NCBI RefSeq assembly: GCF_026212465.1
Contig: NC_080049.1
Coordinates: forward strand, 34,888,885 to 34,952,884
Source of the DNA: Amaranthus tricolor
Lineage: Eukaryota; Streptophyta; Magnoliopsida; Caryophyllales; Amaranthaceae
Length of the DNA: 64,000 bases
Direction: 5' to 3'
The notes beneath the pieces are model-generated. The model did not search any database, had not been told where the DNA came from, and worked only from the letters and a program-made list of their open reading frames with translations. Shown here one piece after another: positions 48,404-60,729 of the stretch (positions within the stretch are counted from its first letter, which is position 1; every line of letters begins with the position of its first letter). The position numbers and the translations under genes are program-made.

Positions 48404-50769
48404 ATGGAAGTGGGTATGTCTTTAAACCCTCTAATTAGACTTCTCATGAACTCAAATTCAAGAACATTTCATGAAACAACATCAATTATTACACTCTTTC
48501 CATTCTTCAACGACAAAATGCCCAAAAAAGAAGGGAAATCAATTGCAATTTGTGGTAGAAGCAAAGGGTAAAAAGGGAATGATAGCTAGTCAGTTTCAAC
48601 GTCCTCCTCCTCCTCCTTTGCCCAAGATTGAAGATGATGGAAATCCTCGATTTGTTATCTTCATTCGTATGGCTAATGTCTGCTTTTTTTTTTTTTCTCC
48701 TTTTTCTCTTCTTCAATTTTGCTGAATTATGAATCTTTTTTTAACCTGCAATTTCACGTTTTTATGCCTTTTTTTTTTGTGAAAGATAGATAGGACTTTT
48801 TAATAGTTTTTATCTAGTGGGTACTTGAAATTTTCCTGTGTAGGTATTTAGATAATAAATTTCCAGTTGGGTACTTGAATAATTGTCCGAAGAGTGTAAT
48901 TGTGATAGTTTTGTTTATTTTATTTAGAGAATTTTACTTGCAAGTTCATGTTTTTATGGTCTTACTTGATCTTTTGATATAAAGATTTGCACTTTGATTT
49001 TCGGTTATAAACTTAAGGCTACTATTCCTATTACGAATGAGTTTAGTATGAAACCTCATCGGTTTTACGTGCAGTTAACAAATTTATCAAAGCATAGAGA
49101 ACTATAACACTCCATCTGTTTCCATATTGTTCCTATTTGCTTTTGGTATGATCTCAATCCAAACTCGAAACTCAAATAACTTTTAGTGAAAATTATAAAA
49201 GTCGATAATTGAAAAATATATATTGAATAATTTATCAAGCCGCCACTTGAATATGTTTTTTCATATGGATTAAGGAGAATTATATTCAAAGTTCGTTTAT
49301 AGAATCTATAATATTCCTGATGGGAAGAACAAACACAAACGGAGGGAGTACTATTTATATTGATGGAAAGGGGTGATATGTCGAATGTGTTAAAGAGGCA
49401 GTGATCCGTTGGAAGTCCCCACAAAATTTCATGTGTTTGGAGTGTGATGATTTTTATTTAGCAGTTCATGGAGCTATTGTTTGGAGTTTATCACATTATT
49501 GTACATTCTTAGTCCTTTCTTACAATTTTGGCCATTTTGGCACATTTCTCTGCAATCTGCTAACTGATTCTGCCTTTATCTGAACTACTTCATCAATGGC
49601 AATGTCGTACTTTTCATAACAGCATGATGTTATTTCTCTTAGAGAAATCGTCTTAGCTTTGTATAACATGGGGTATGATCATGGCTTATGGATTAGTTCA
49701 TTGACAAACTTGGACAGGTCTACCTGTGGTATCCAATTAATGTAGTATCCGGTGGCACAACCGCCAAGATCATGATTGCTGCAAAAGATAATTTTTTAGG
49801 CAAATATATTTACAAGGATACACTTGCCAGAAATCTTGCTGCAGTGATTTATCGAGAAAGTACTTAGGTCAGCATCGTTTATGTGGGTAAGTGCTAACTC
49901 TTTACCCATCGGTATAGATTCGGTTGATGAGCCAATACGCTTCTTTATATAGAAATGTGCTTACTCTATACTTTTTTGAGGCACATTCATCGTGACATTC
50001 CGATTTGCTACTTGGTTTTACAGGATGAGAAGGAATTGATAAAGATCGCACAGAAGCAATTTCGTGTTTTGAGGACAGCAACTGAATTTAGATATGGCTA
50101 CAAGCTTGTTGTAATGTTTCGGCATCCTCAAATTACCTTGCACAAGAACTTTCTAATTAGTGCATGATTGATGATCATTCATTTTCTGATAATTAGGCTT
50201 ATATAAATACAGGAAAATAATGATGTAAAGACTACTCTTATGCCTAAAAATGTCGTTGAGGTAATCTTGCTTTTACAGCTTAATTCATACTCGTCCTGTA
50301 TATGCTGTTAAGTATTTCGGAAACTGAACAAATGATTGAGGAACAAAAAAGACAATGGTATAATTTCCTTTTTAAACGTCTCTAAATAGATATAGTTTTT
50401 CGCTTATTTTTGTGCAGCTACCGACTCCAGATCAACTCAAGACGGTGCTTGATAAAGTTAAAAGATTTCTTTGGAGATGCAAAGGAATCCTTCGGTAAGC
50501 TAACAGCATTGGACACTACCTCATCCGAGAAGGTAGAGGCAACTTCTGCGGAAAACTCCAAGTGAGTGCATATCGTTTTGTAGAAAGGTTAAAATTGATG
50601 TCATGAGTCTCTTGTAAGGGTGTTGTCATTACGATCTCTTGAAATCAGGAAGTTCAATGCCCTTCCGTGTGCAAAGAAGGGCAGCGACAGTATACCCTTT
50701 TTGGTTATTTTAGTTTTGTTTTTCTCTTTGCGTTTAGAGGCAAATAATTCATTAGTATTTTTATTTTAG
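48404..50769 (+). pseudogene. HHL1-like thylakoid protein, broken copy with six exons
   Basis: Exons by eye: 48404-48677, 49718-49855, 50024-50110, 50213-50260, 50418-50561 and 50649-50769. Key peptides are FVVEAKGKKGMIASQFQRP, KIEDDGNPRFVIFIRMAN, VYLWYPINVVSGGTTAKIM, NFLGKYIYKDTLARN and LRTATEFRYGYKLV, plus a hydrophobic C-terminal segment (FLVILVLFF). I recognise this from memory as the family of Arabidopsis HHL1 (At1g67700), a thylakoid protein involved in photosystem II protection and repair. Lesions: the frame of the start (MEVGMSLNP) differs from that of VVEAKGKKG, so exon 1 is shifted; the donor after exon 2 reads gaaagt rather than gt; and exon 5 has an extra A at about 50460-50463 that ends translation early. 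Two frameshifts plus a lost donor make it a pseudogene. Confidence 0.8.
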
Positions 50770-51188
50770 AAGTTTAGTGCAGTGCGCTTACTACAAACTA
50801 TATGTACATGCTATACTGGTTGGTTCTTTTTATTGATGAACTATGCTTATATTGCTCAGTTTTTCATCTTCAACTTTGAATGAAACTGGGATTTTGTTAA
50901 CAGATAGAAGCACACAATGATGCAACTGCCAGTTGTGCTCATAGTGCAAACATAAGGCCGTGTCAAGGTTTTTAAAGTTTACCGAACTGATATTACCCGT
51001 GCTGTCAAGGTATAAAATACTGCATGTTAGGCCGGTTTAAGGGATATCACTTGTCTTGCTCGAGAAATACCAAAACAGATTTATTACTAATATGTCTTAG
51101 CTCTCTTTCCCCGAAACATTGAATAGAAGTAACACGATTAGAAGGGATTTGGGAAACAAATACAGCTTAAAAGGTTCAAATCCAACTC

Positions 51189-54100
51189 TTACACTGAAGT
51201 AACAAAATTTTGATTGAGATCACTGTCTTCCTTAATCGGAAAAGCCTTGTTAAGTGTCGGAATGAGAACTAGTGGTGTTTTCTTTCGAGTAGCCAACCCG
51301 AAAATCTCTGTGAGGTCCATTTTATCAGCATCAACCCGAGCTGGTAATTTCCAATCAAAATGATATAGTAGCCTAGCTAGTGTGAGCTCTATTGTTGCTA
51401 ACCCTAATGAATAACCAGGACATCCTCTCCTGCCTTCCCCAAATGGTAGGAACCTAAAATCATCGTCCTTGAACTCGGTCATCATCTGATCACCTTTCAT
51501 GAATCTTTCTGGGTTGAATCGTAGAGGATTATCCCAAGAGTTTGGATCCCGACCAATCGAGAAAGTGTTGATCAAGACTCGAGCTTTTGCGGGTATCTCA
51601 TAGCCATCGATAACACATCGTTCCATTGATTCTCTAGGGACTAGAAGTGGAACAGGTGGGTGAAGACGCATTGCTTCCTTAATGACTACTTTCAAGTAAT
51701 GAAGGCTTTGTAAATGACTTTCATCAATATGTCCTGTTTGTGATGAGATGCTTCTTACTTCTTCTTGTGCTTTTTTCATCACTTGTGGATGTCTAGCTAA
51801 CTCTATCATTGCCCATTCTAATGTCGACGATGTTGTGTCTGTTCCAGCCACAAACATGTCCTGTTTTATCCGATGATAACCCTAGAAAAAGTCAGTTAAA
51901 GTACGAAAACTGTACTCCGTTTTCTTTTGAAGTTTCTAATTTCTCATTTTAGATCGTTTCAATTGATCTTTTATATCGGTTTTATTTTTACATAATTAGC
52001 CTTTTTAAGTTTTAACATGTTTTAAATGTTTATGGTTTTTTCATACTTCCCGCCGACTTTATTTTAACAATTTTATAATGCTTTTGGTTCATATATGTTT
52101 TGCACTAACTTTATATGTTTTTCTACATGTTTATGATTTCCATATTTTTTCATTAATTTTATTAATTAATAAAATAATATTCTCACTACCTTAACAATAC
52201 TTCCAAATATCAACGATTACTTCTATGATTTTCCATGAATATTCATTATGATAACCTTAAATTTAAAACCTATAATATTTTAATCCAAATTATTAAAAAA
52301 TTACTTTAAAAATAAGGAAAATTTAATTTTAAAAATTTCACCTTTTGCTCGTTGTCTTTTAAAAATCTCGCTTTTTGATTATTTTTTAAAAATTCGACCT
52401 CTAACCTTTTGGTTCTTAATTTGTTTATTGCTGAATTTTGCAAGTAACTTAATGAGGTCATTACTTTAAAAGAAAACGCAATATAAAGGTCGGATTTTTA
52501 AAAAATAATCAAAAGGTAGGATTTTTAAAAGACAAAGAGCAAAAGGTGGGATTTTTAAAATTAAAAATCTTAATTTTTCAACGTGACGCATGGGGTTCTT
52601 TAGAAAATTATTTTTGTTTTTAAATTAATTTTGAAAATTTTGTTGCAATTTTCTTAAATTAGAAAATACTAGATTTAATACAAAAACAATATTAAAGGAT
52701 ATCGCAAATCTTCATTAAATTATAAATGTCTAATTCTAGTGACTTAAAAAAAAAATTCTCCAATATGAAACTCGCCTTATTTCTAAATTAAAATCCTGTT
52801 GATACTTATTTTAAATTGTTTAAATAATTGAATGTATAATTTTCATCATCAAATTTGATTAACTTTTAATAATTTTTTTTTTGTTGGTAACGATACTTCT
52901 ATTAATTGTTATGAATGACAATAATACTTTAATGTAATATAGCTAAAATGCAACAAATTTTTGCTAATTATATTGAATTCAATCAGATGAGAGAAGTATA
53001 AATAATCTATTAGAAAGATATTATATGTGTTCTAAAATACTTTGTTATATTAATTACTAGATATTACTTGCACGACTTTATTAAATTGTCTGACATATTT
53101 GTATAAACTAAGAAATTAAAATTTTAAGAAATAAATTTTACATTATAGTTATATTTCATTTTACTTTCAACAGTTGTATACATTACGTATATTGTATCAT
53201 ATTTTGTATTGTGAGCATGTGATTGTGAAAATTTAATTCACGACAAATAAAAATTACAACAAAAGATAAAAAATTTATAATACATTTAATATAATTATAT
53301 TCATACTTTTCTTTTTTTATTTTGAATAAAAGAGCAAATGGTTCGTACCTGGAGTATAAATTACGAACTTATGAGTTTTTTAATAGAAAATAACATACCA
53401 ATTTTTGCTGACAAAAATAACTATTACATTAATTATATTAAATATTACTACTATTAATAGCACCTGTTAAAATCAAATATAAAAACATAGATATATGTAA
53501 AATTATTTTATAATAGTTCAAACGAAAAAGATATTATTTTTCTCATAATAAATATAAGTGACTTATATAAAGATAGTCACAACATAAATCATAATAGAAT
53601 TAAGCTTCGAATTTAAGTAACCAAGAGTATAAATAACAAAACCAAATTCTAATAAAAGTATATTATGTTTTAACCATTTTAAAATATCCAATATATTAAA
53701 TAGTACCCATTTAATAAATAAAATTGAAAAGATTTTATAAATAATTGAAATAAATATAATATGTAGTATATATTTTTCTAATACATCAAATGATGTTACC
53801 TAAAAAGTAAAAAAAATGATCAATATAAATTATTATACTCAAAATTCGAAAATAGTAAAGTCAAAGATCATCATAATAACAATGACATCATCATTGCATT
53901 TTAGAGGAAAAACTTTTCATAAGAAAGTGACATGTAAACAATTATAAAAGGTGATAATGTCAGTAGTATTTTATTTTAGTAATAGTTATAGATTTGATAT
54001 ATCATTCATGATTCAACTTAGATCTTGTTTAATTTTCGAATCACAAATATATTTTTATAAATTTTAGTGATATGTAGTATAAGATATAAATAAAAAGTAT

Positions 54101-57100
54101 AAGATAGAATCAAAATAACACATTAAATTGCGTAAAAAGTGTGATATAGCAAGAAGACCTATCAAATTAGTCGGTCAGGTCAATTTTCAATTGGTCGAGT
54201 TTAATCTAACGGGTTATAGATTTATTATTACTTTATTCTAATCCCTATAAAATGGCCAAAAATATAATGAAAAATTTTCATTTCCTTATTATATTGAGCT
54301 AAAAACAATTTTTCAAGTCATAATAGTAGAAGATTAATTAAACTCAAATATTAAAATAGATCAAATTATAGTTACAATTAAAAAATATTGATTAAAATTG
54401 AAACATTTACTAGATTTTAAAAAGCAAATTGAGTCTGTGGGGAATGGGGATTAAGTTGGTCGGATTAGATCAAAATTTGATAGGTATACTAGGAAGTTAG
54501 TATAATATTTTATCCGTTAAACTACACTTACTACTGATAGAGACATTTTTTAAAAATATGTCATAATCAAATACGACTATTTTAAAATGGAGGAAGTATA
54601 ACTAAGGAAATAAAAGAGAAGAGAGGTTACTAAGACAAGAGCTTTGAGATTGTCATGAGTAATGGGCACTTTCAAGTCTTTCTGATTTTGCACCCTCAGC
54701 AACACATCAACAAAATCTTCTGTTTTTTTCTCATTCTTTTTCTTTAAATGATCTTTTATTATTTCATCACAAACACCTCTTAAATCTTCCAAATTCATTT
54801 CCAATCTTTTCTTGAATCCACTCACTGAGCTGACCCAACTCCAACTCGGAAAGAAATCTCCTACACAAAACCCACCCAACAATTCCTGTGTTTCTACTAA
54901 AACACCCGCCAAACTCTTCCCTTCCTTACCAAATCGTTGAGTTGACTCACCCATAAACCTCTTCCCGAACGCAACTCGGCAAAGCACATCATTTGTCAAC
55001 CTCATCAACAACTCACTTAAGTCAAGTTCAAACTCGGAGTGAGTTGACACAGTAAATAAGAGTTGAGCTATCTCTTGAGCTCGGATAAATTGGAACGAGT
55101 TGATACGAGATGGACACAATAACTCAGTAACACAAATCTTTCTTGCTTGACGCCAGTAAGGTCCGTAAGAGGAGAAAGTAATATCAGAACATCCAAAAGA
55201 AAGGTATTCAGCTGCTATGATCTGTGGACGGTTGCAGAACACACGATCATGCACCTTCATGGACCCACAAAACTATTAGAGCAAGTACAAATAAATAGTA
55301 ATTACTCTGTTTCATTAAAGTTGTTATATTTAACTTTGTACGCAATTCTATTTGACATCTACATGTTATAAAAAGTAAATATTATAAAAGTATGTCATCA
55401 TACAATTCAAACAAGATCAACTTGAGTATATTTTTTTTACACATTAGCCGCAATATGAAGTATAAAATAAGCATAAACGATAAATAGTGTTAGTAATTGT
55501 AATATAGCAAGTATTTCAGAATGAAGGAAATATATAATAAGATATCCGTGGGTTTCAAGTATTAACTTGAACTTTACTTTTGGTTGAGTTTGTTATGGTA
55601 TTAAAACCAAACATGTCATAAGAAGGTTAACGAGTTTAATTTAGCTTATCCAACTCTTATTTCAATTGGAATATTTAGCATCATGTATGATGAGACATAA
55701 GATGCATCCATATTTCTATCTCAAAGTAGCGAAAGGGTATGATATACTCCCTCCTATTCTTCTTATGTGTCCCATTTCCTTTTATGGTCAAGTCACACTA
55801 ATTATCCCATTTTTATTTTGAGTATGGTTTTTTGACCTTTATGCCCTTAGTGGGTTTATGTTATTTTCAATTATACCATCACTTACCCATATTAATTGAC
55901 CCCTCATTTCACTAATCAAAACAACTTTAAACCTAATTACTCTACCCACACATTAACCATTCCCTCCCTTTTTAACCCTAAACCTTACCCATTCTCATTT
56001 GTGCTTTCGTGTTCTTCCTTTAAGAATTCTAGATCTGGATTGTTTTTTCTTCATCTCTTTATTCCTCCCTCTCTATATTCCTCTAAGAACCCTAGATCTG
56101 AGTTGTGTCTTCTTCATCTCACTTGTGTTCTTCTCCCTCTTCTTTTATGCTTTAGTGTTCTTCTCCTTCTTCTCATGGAAAATCTTAAGTCGCCTTTGAA
56201 ATCACCCCTAAAGAACCCTAACTCACCGTTGAACTCACCCAAAAACCCTAACTCGCTTAATTCTTTACCTCTGAGAATCCCTAAATCCCCTTTGAAATCG
56301 CCTACAAATATTGAGTTGAAGGGGTTTGATGATGAAAGCCCTAGATCTGGTCTGAAGTTGTTTGAGGAAGAATATTTTGATTACTATGCTGATGACTCAG
56401 CTTTTGTTGAGACGGATTTAAGGTGGGGAAGAGAACTTGACTTTGAGGGTGAACCCATTTACACACCTGAGGTTGATTTGTGGGCTGATCGTGAATATTC
56501 TTCCATTAATGCTGTTTTTTCAAATACTGATTGTGAAGAAGAGGATTGGCTTGATAAGCTTGGTCTTTTCTCAAGTGAGTTTATGTTCTTGTGGTTGCAT
56601 GTTGGTATTGACTGGTGATGATTTTTTTAGTTAAACGTTTTTTTGATGCATTTTTTCCTATTGCTCTGTGATCTGTAAGTGAGAGCAGTTTTTAGCCACC
56701 ATAAATCGAACAAACAGGGTTTAAATTATTTCCAACATTTAAAGCGCATAGATGCTCGAATTTTTTATCAATGATTTGAAAAAAAAAAACTCTACCTGAG
56801 AGTACTGAAAACAACCAATTTTTTCAACAATGTAAATATGAGTACAAATGTTTCATTGTAAACAATATAAAGTTTTTAATGTGTTGTTTAGATCTGAAAC
56901 ATCCCATGTTTAAGATCCGAAAATATGTCTAAAATCAAAAGGATTCAAACTTGAAACTTGTTGTTGTGTTGGTTACTATACCTGAGAGTACTGAAAACAT
57001 CCCATGTTTAAGATCCGAAAATATGTCTAAAATCCCATGTTAGTGCTGTGTTGTTGAGATGCTATACTTGTTCCCAAAAAAAAATGTTGTTGTGTTCTTG

Positions 57101-59599
57101 TTGATGTGCTGGTTTTGTATTGTTGTTACTTTTTGCTTTGATCCTCCCAAAAAAGGTTACTTGTTGATGTGTTGGTTACCTGAGAGTGCTTTTGTTGAAA
57201 TTGGTTTTTGCTGTGTTTGTTACTAGTACCTACCCAAAAAAACCTGATATTCTTTCATATGGCCCAAAATTAGCTCCCCTTTTCCATCAGTGTTGTTTTT
57301 GGTCATGTTGATCAGACACTTGACTTGTTTTTCCCATGTCAACAATGCCATTCACTTGCACAGTCCCTTGTTCAATACCCCTGTATACCCAATCAGTTCC
57401 ACCAATTGATTTATTGTTTCTGAACTTAGCTTCGTGATTAAATGTTGAAGTGAATCAACAACCAATTATTTATCCACACTTAGATAGTCTGGTAAAGTGC
57501 CTTCCCTTACTGCCTTGGTTTTGTTCATGTGAGGAATGTGATAATCAAATCCCCTTTGTCTTTTCATAACCTCTATCATGCATGCTTGTAAAGTGATGAA
57601 CACAAACCTTAAATGTTGTGAACTTAGATTTTCAAATGCATTATTCACAGCCCTAAGTAACTGTGTTACATTGTATGCAGCTTTTTGATATTGCAAAGCC
57701 TGAATTGATTTAAAAAAACCTAGATCTAGTACATTCATGTCAGGAGAATTTGGAGGTTGTTGTACTAATTGTATATAAAACCCATCTTTCATTGCCTCCT
57801 CCAAAAACTCTTTGTCATTATGTGCTATGTGTGGCTTGGCATTATCTTTTTGAATGTAAATGTGCTTTGACAATCCTTGTGGCCATTTTGCTCTTATGGT
57901 TGGTAGCACATTAGTTATAAGCATTGCTCTAATGTGCTCTTTTGTTATTGATTGTATTGGCTTTGTTTCCAACTCCCCCCTCTTCCTATTCTTGGAGCTT
58001 CTTTTTACAGGCTCCTGAGTAATAAAAGGTCATATTCCTATCATGATCAAAAAATACATCACCATTAGTTGTAAATATTGGCTTTGCAACAACACACATG
58101 AACATGATATTGGGAATGAACCTTTTAGATTGACACTCTCTATGTGGTTCTACTTTACCCGGAGTTAGATAATAAGTTTGTGTCTCCCGGGTTAGATAGA
58201 AATGTTTTTCATCTACTTGAATGCATCATTTTGTTCATCATATTCACACTTAGATAATGAAAAACTTAACCTGTGTAGTTTGTTGTTTTCATTCAAAGTG
58301 GGTTTGATTGCGTTTGTGTGCTTTCTTATGACTTTGTTCTTCTTCCACCTACACACTGTTCTATGTGACACCTCCATCTGCTTTACTACTGAATGCTGAG
58401 TGCACTTTAGTTCATATTTGATGGCCTTGAACTTTTCATCAAAATGGATTTTATTTGGTGCTTGTCTGCCAACTCTCTTGCTGTTGAGGTTGATGATTGT
58501 GTTGTTATTCATCATCTGCTTCTTCACTTCATTCCATAAACGTGTGATTGTTTTCCTACACACTTGAAATTCTGTGCCAAGTGCATTAATTGTACCTAGC
58601 ACTGGTTTACCTTTTTTTTATTTAATACAGACAACAGTTCTTTGTTGAGTACTTAGATTTTTTTAAGGAGCCATTTTTTAGGTTGGTGTATGTGTAATTA
58701 ATGAGGTATTTGGAGTATTTATTGCTTCTATTTTAGGCTTGAGATTTTGGTGTGAGCATTTCATATTTGGCGCCCAATTTTAGTTTCTGGAATTTTTTGG
58801 CACTTTGATTTTAATTTTGTTGTTTGTCTTCTGTCTTTCTGTTGCTGTGCTGGCGCCAGTCTTTAATTTTGGTGTGCTATCCTTGGCGGCAGTTTTTGCT
58901 TTCTTTTTTTTTTGACATTATTTTTTGGGTTTTAAAATGAAATTGGGTAATGTGATGAAATTATTGAAATTGAAAATTTGGTTGTTACAATTCGGTGGCT
59001 ATTTATGAAAATGGTAATGCATCATTTTTGGTAATGTGGAAAATCTAAAGTCAATGATCGCAAAAAAATCCACACTCACATGATCAGTAAAGACTGCAAC
59101 TACACTGAAGCTGTCGAAGAATTGAGAAAGCTATCTGAGATTAAGTAATCGATCTATGTAATTTTCTTTATTAGTCGGACAAATTTATGTAATTTCAAAA
59201 AATTATTGTACTTGTAGGACTTATTTATGTACTTTTGGTTTTTAGTAGATGATCTATGTAATTTTAGTCTTGAACTAATAAAAAGTTCAGACTTTTGGAG
59301 GTAAAAAAAATTCACCATTTTAATTGGGGTACAAATTGCTTGAAATTGGAGGGAATTATTAAGTTTATAATCCTTTCATTAAAAACCCATAATATTACTC
59401 TCTCTCCTACCCTTAGGATCTCATTTTGACCCACCTTAAAATCCGTTAAAAGTCAAATGGGACTCCTAAGAAGAATAAGAGAGAGTATTATATAACATAT
59501 TAACATATATACCATTTGACTTTAAATTAAACTTTTGAATGAGTTGATACTTAGAAAAAATTCTCAAAGATCTTATATGGTCTATCAAAACATTCCAAT

Positions 59600-59684
<85 letters not shown>

Positions 59685-60020
59685 AAAATTTATAATAAAG
59701 GTTTTTAAACCTATTTACAATAAAGGGAACATGGGTTCGTCACTGACCTTGAGGATTTCTCGGGCTAGCCGGGCTGATGATATTACAACAGTTGGGATTT
59801 GGCCTAGTTGAAGATACATGATTGGGCCATGCAATTTGGCGAGTTCGGAGAAAGAATGGTGTGGCATGTAAGTAACAAGGTGGAGGTGGCCGATAATAGG
59901 AAGTCGTGGTGGCGATGGCGGAAGCGCAGATGTTGTTGAACGTTTGGTCTTCCATAAAAAAGAAAAAATTATGTACAAGAAAGTAGTGCAGGTGATGATG
60001 AATTTGCTGTTTAGCTCCAT
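51189..60020 (-). CDS. CYP71-type cytochrome P450, three exons, intact frame
   Basis: Exons 60020-59748 (91 codons), 55254-54631 (208) and 51860-51189 (223 plus stop) all join in phase 0 to give 522 residues. Visible features are an N-terminal membrane anchor (residues about 7-23), a proline hinge (LPPSPPRLPIIG), a WRQARK helix-C motif, AGTDTT oxygen-binding I-helix (304-309), EAMR (361-364, ExxR), PERF and heme loop FGEGRRGCPG with Cys446. These enzymes oxidise specialised metabolites at the ER using P450 reductase. The intron before DMFVAGTDTT is the usual CYP71-clan intron. The first (REILK|VHDRVF, donor GTCAGT, acceptor GAAG) is extra for most CYP71 genes and is 4.5 kb long because it contains a mariner element. 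The last 20 residues (NKAFPIKEDSDLN...) extend beyond the usual end. Expression depends on splicing both long introns. Confidence 0.87.
52322..52564. mobile_element. Long-TIR MITE in the P450 second intron
   Basis: About 75-bp inverted arms (tttaattttaaaaatttcac... against the complement of ...gtgggatttttaaaattaaa) share ccttttgctc, gtcttttaaaaatc and ttgattattttttaaaaat. The length of about 240 bp and TIR proportion suggest a Mutator-like MITE. The target duplication is not clear in the AT-rich flanks. Confidence 0.65.
52565..54630. other. AT-rich remainder of the P450 second intron
   Basis: About 2 kb of very AT-rich sequence with no open frame of note and no transposon ends that I can define. 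Confidence 0.5.
56175..56618 (+). CDS. Unrecognised ORF within the mariner-like element, opposite strand to the transposase
   Basis: 147 codons from the ATG at 56175. The N-terminal third is a Lys/Ser/Pro/Asn repeat (SPLKSPLKNPNSPLNSPKNP). The rest is acidic with aromatic residues (EEEYFDYYADDSAFVETD, DCEEEDWLDKLGLFSS). A good splice donor (tcaa|gtgagt) at 56574/56575 suggests that this may be a first exon rather than a complete gene. It lies between the left TIR and the 3' end of the transposase. I recognise no family. It could be a captured host exon or an accessory ORF of this element lineage; its open frame contrasts with the broken transposase. Confidence 0.5.
   Translation: MENLKSPLKSPLKNPNSPLNSPKNPNSLNSLPLRIPKSPLKSPTNIELKGFDDESPRSGLKLFEEEYFDYYADDSAFVETDLRWGRELDFEGEPIYTPEVDLWADREYSSINAVFSNTDCEEEDWLDKLGLFSSEFMFLWLHVGIDW
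57466..58674 (-). pseudogene. Mariner-like transposase, broken
   Basis: From the ATG at 58674 the frame reads MAP, then a stop, KNLSTQQRTVVCIK, another stop, then an N-terminal helix-turn-helix region (GTEFQVCRKTITRLWNEVKK, SVVKQMEVSHRTVCRWKK). A one-base frameshift lies near 58213, just before VDEKHFYLTRE, which holds the first catalytic Asp. A TAG follows shortly before ETKPIQSITKE. The second Asp is in IQKDNAKPH and the third in PDMNVLDLGFF, 39 residues later, the plant mariner D39D arrangement. All three catalytic Asp survive, but three stops and a frameshift prevent translation. Its own mobility would need transposase from elsewhere. Confidence 0.92.
59602..59682. repeat. (TA)n microsatellite in the P450 first intron
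   Basis: About 40 AT dinucleotides lying between the mariner element and the first P450 exon. Confidence 0.98.
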
Positions 60021-60378
60021 GTTGTGTTTGATGAAATTTTTACAAACTACAAATTTATAAACCCAAATTGGATGTAATAAAATGGTCGAGTTAGTTCAGA
60101 AGAAGGATGGTTCATTTATAATTAAACAATAAGAGTGTGAAGACAGTAATGTTTACAAGGGAATTTCATCATTCACGTTTGTTTCTTCAATCCCAATCAC
60201 ACTACCACGTTTTGTATGTTTGTACACATTTTTTATGGCACCAAGTTTACTACTAATTAATTTCAAAATTTTTGTTGGCTAATCCTTCTAATATCATATG
60301 ATATTAGAAAAAGCGAATATTATCAAATAGTATTTATGTAAGTCAACACTTATTACTCATGTGTTTGAGGGCTTCAGT

Positions 60379-60721
60379 CAGGGTCGACCCTAAGCAAGGG
60401 CAAGAAGGGCTTGCGCCCAAGGCCCATAAAAATGTAAATAAATTTTTTCTTCATATGCATCAAACTTGAGATCTTATGTGATTGAATTGTGCATTTAACC
60501 ACTAAGCCAAAGTGTTATTAATGATAATTGTTACCTTATTTACTAACTATTAAATTATAAATACATGATTATCAAACAAAAAGCGGATAATATCGAGCTC
60601 TATTATTAGCGTGGAACATTTTTTTTATATTATTAATTTTGTAATCTAAATATATATTTTATAATTAAGGCCCATAATTTAATTTTCGCCCTTGGCCCTT
60701 AAAATCTCAGGGTCGGCCCTG
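60379..60721. mobile_element. hAT MITE (343 bp)
   Basis: Ends cagggtcgaccctaag and, inverted, cagggccgaccctgag are flanked by gcttcagt (60371-60378) and gctccagt (60722-60729), an 8-bp target duplication with one mismatch. Inner parts of the arms (gggcttgcgcccaaggccc and its partner cgcccttggccc) are also related. It is non-coding and lies upstream of the P450 gene. Confidence 0.87.
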
Positions 60722-60729
60722 GCTCCAGT

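Larger units (their letters stand above)
55747..59485 (-). mobile_element. Mariner-like element (3739 bp) inside the P450 first intron
   Basis: Inverted ends ctccctcctattcttctta and ctctctcttattcttctta, continuing to gtcccattt, are flanked by TA on both sides (55745-55746, 59486-59487). This is the TIR style and TA target duplication of plant mariner and Stowaway elements. The - strand carries a decayed transposase (57466-58674). A convergent + strand ORF lies at 56175-56618. A 45-bp stretch (catcccatgtttaagatcc...) is repeated at about 56889 and 56999. Confidence 0.92.

Noticed and set aside
48115..48447. 110-codon - strand frame at the copia/HHL1 junction
   Set aside because: It spans the junction of two unrelated + strand remnants, so it is a chance frame.
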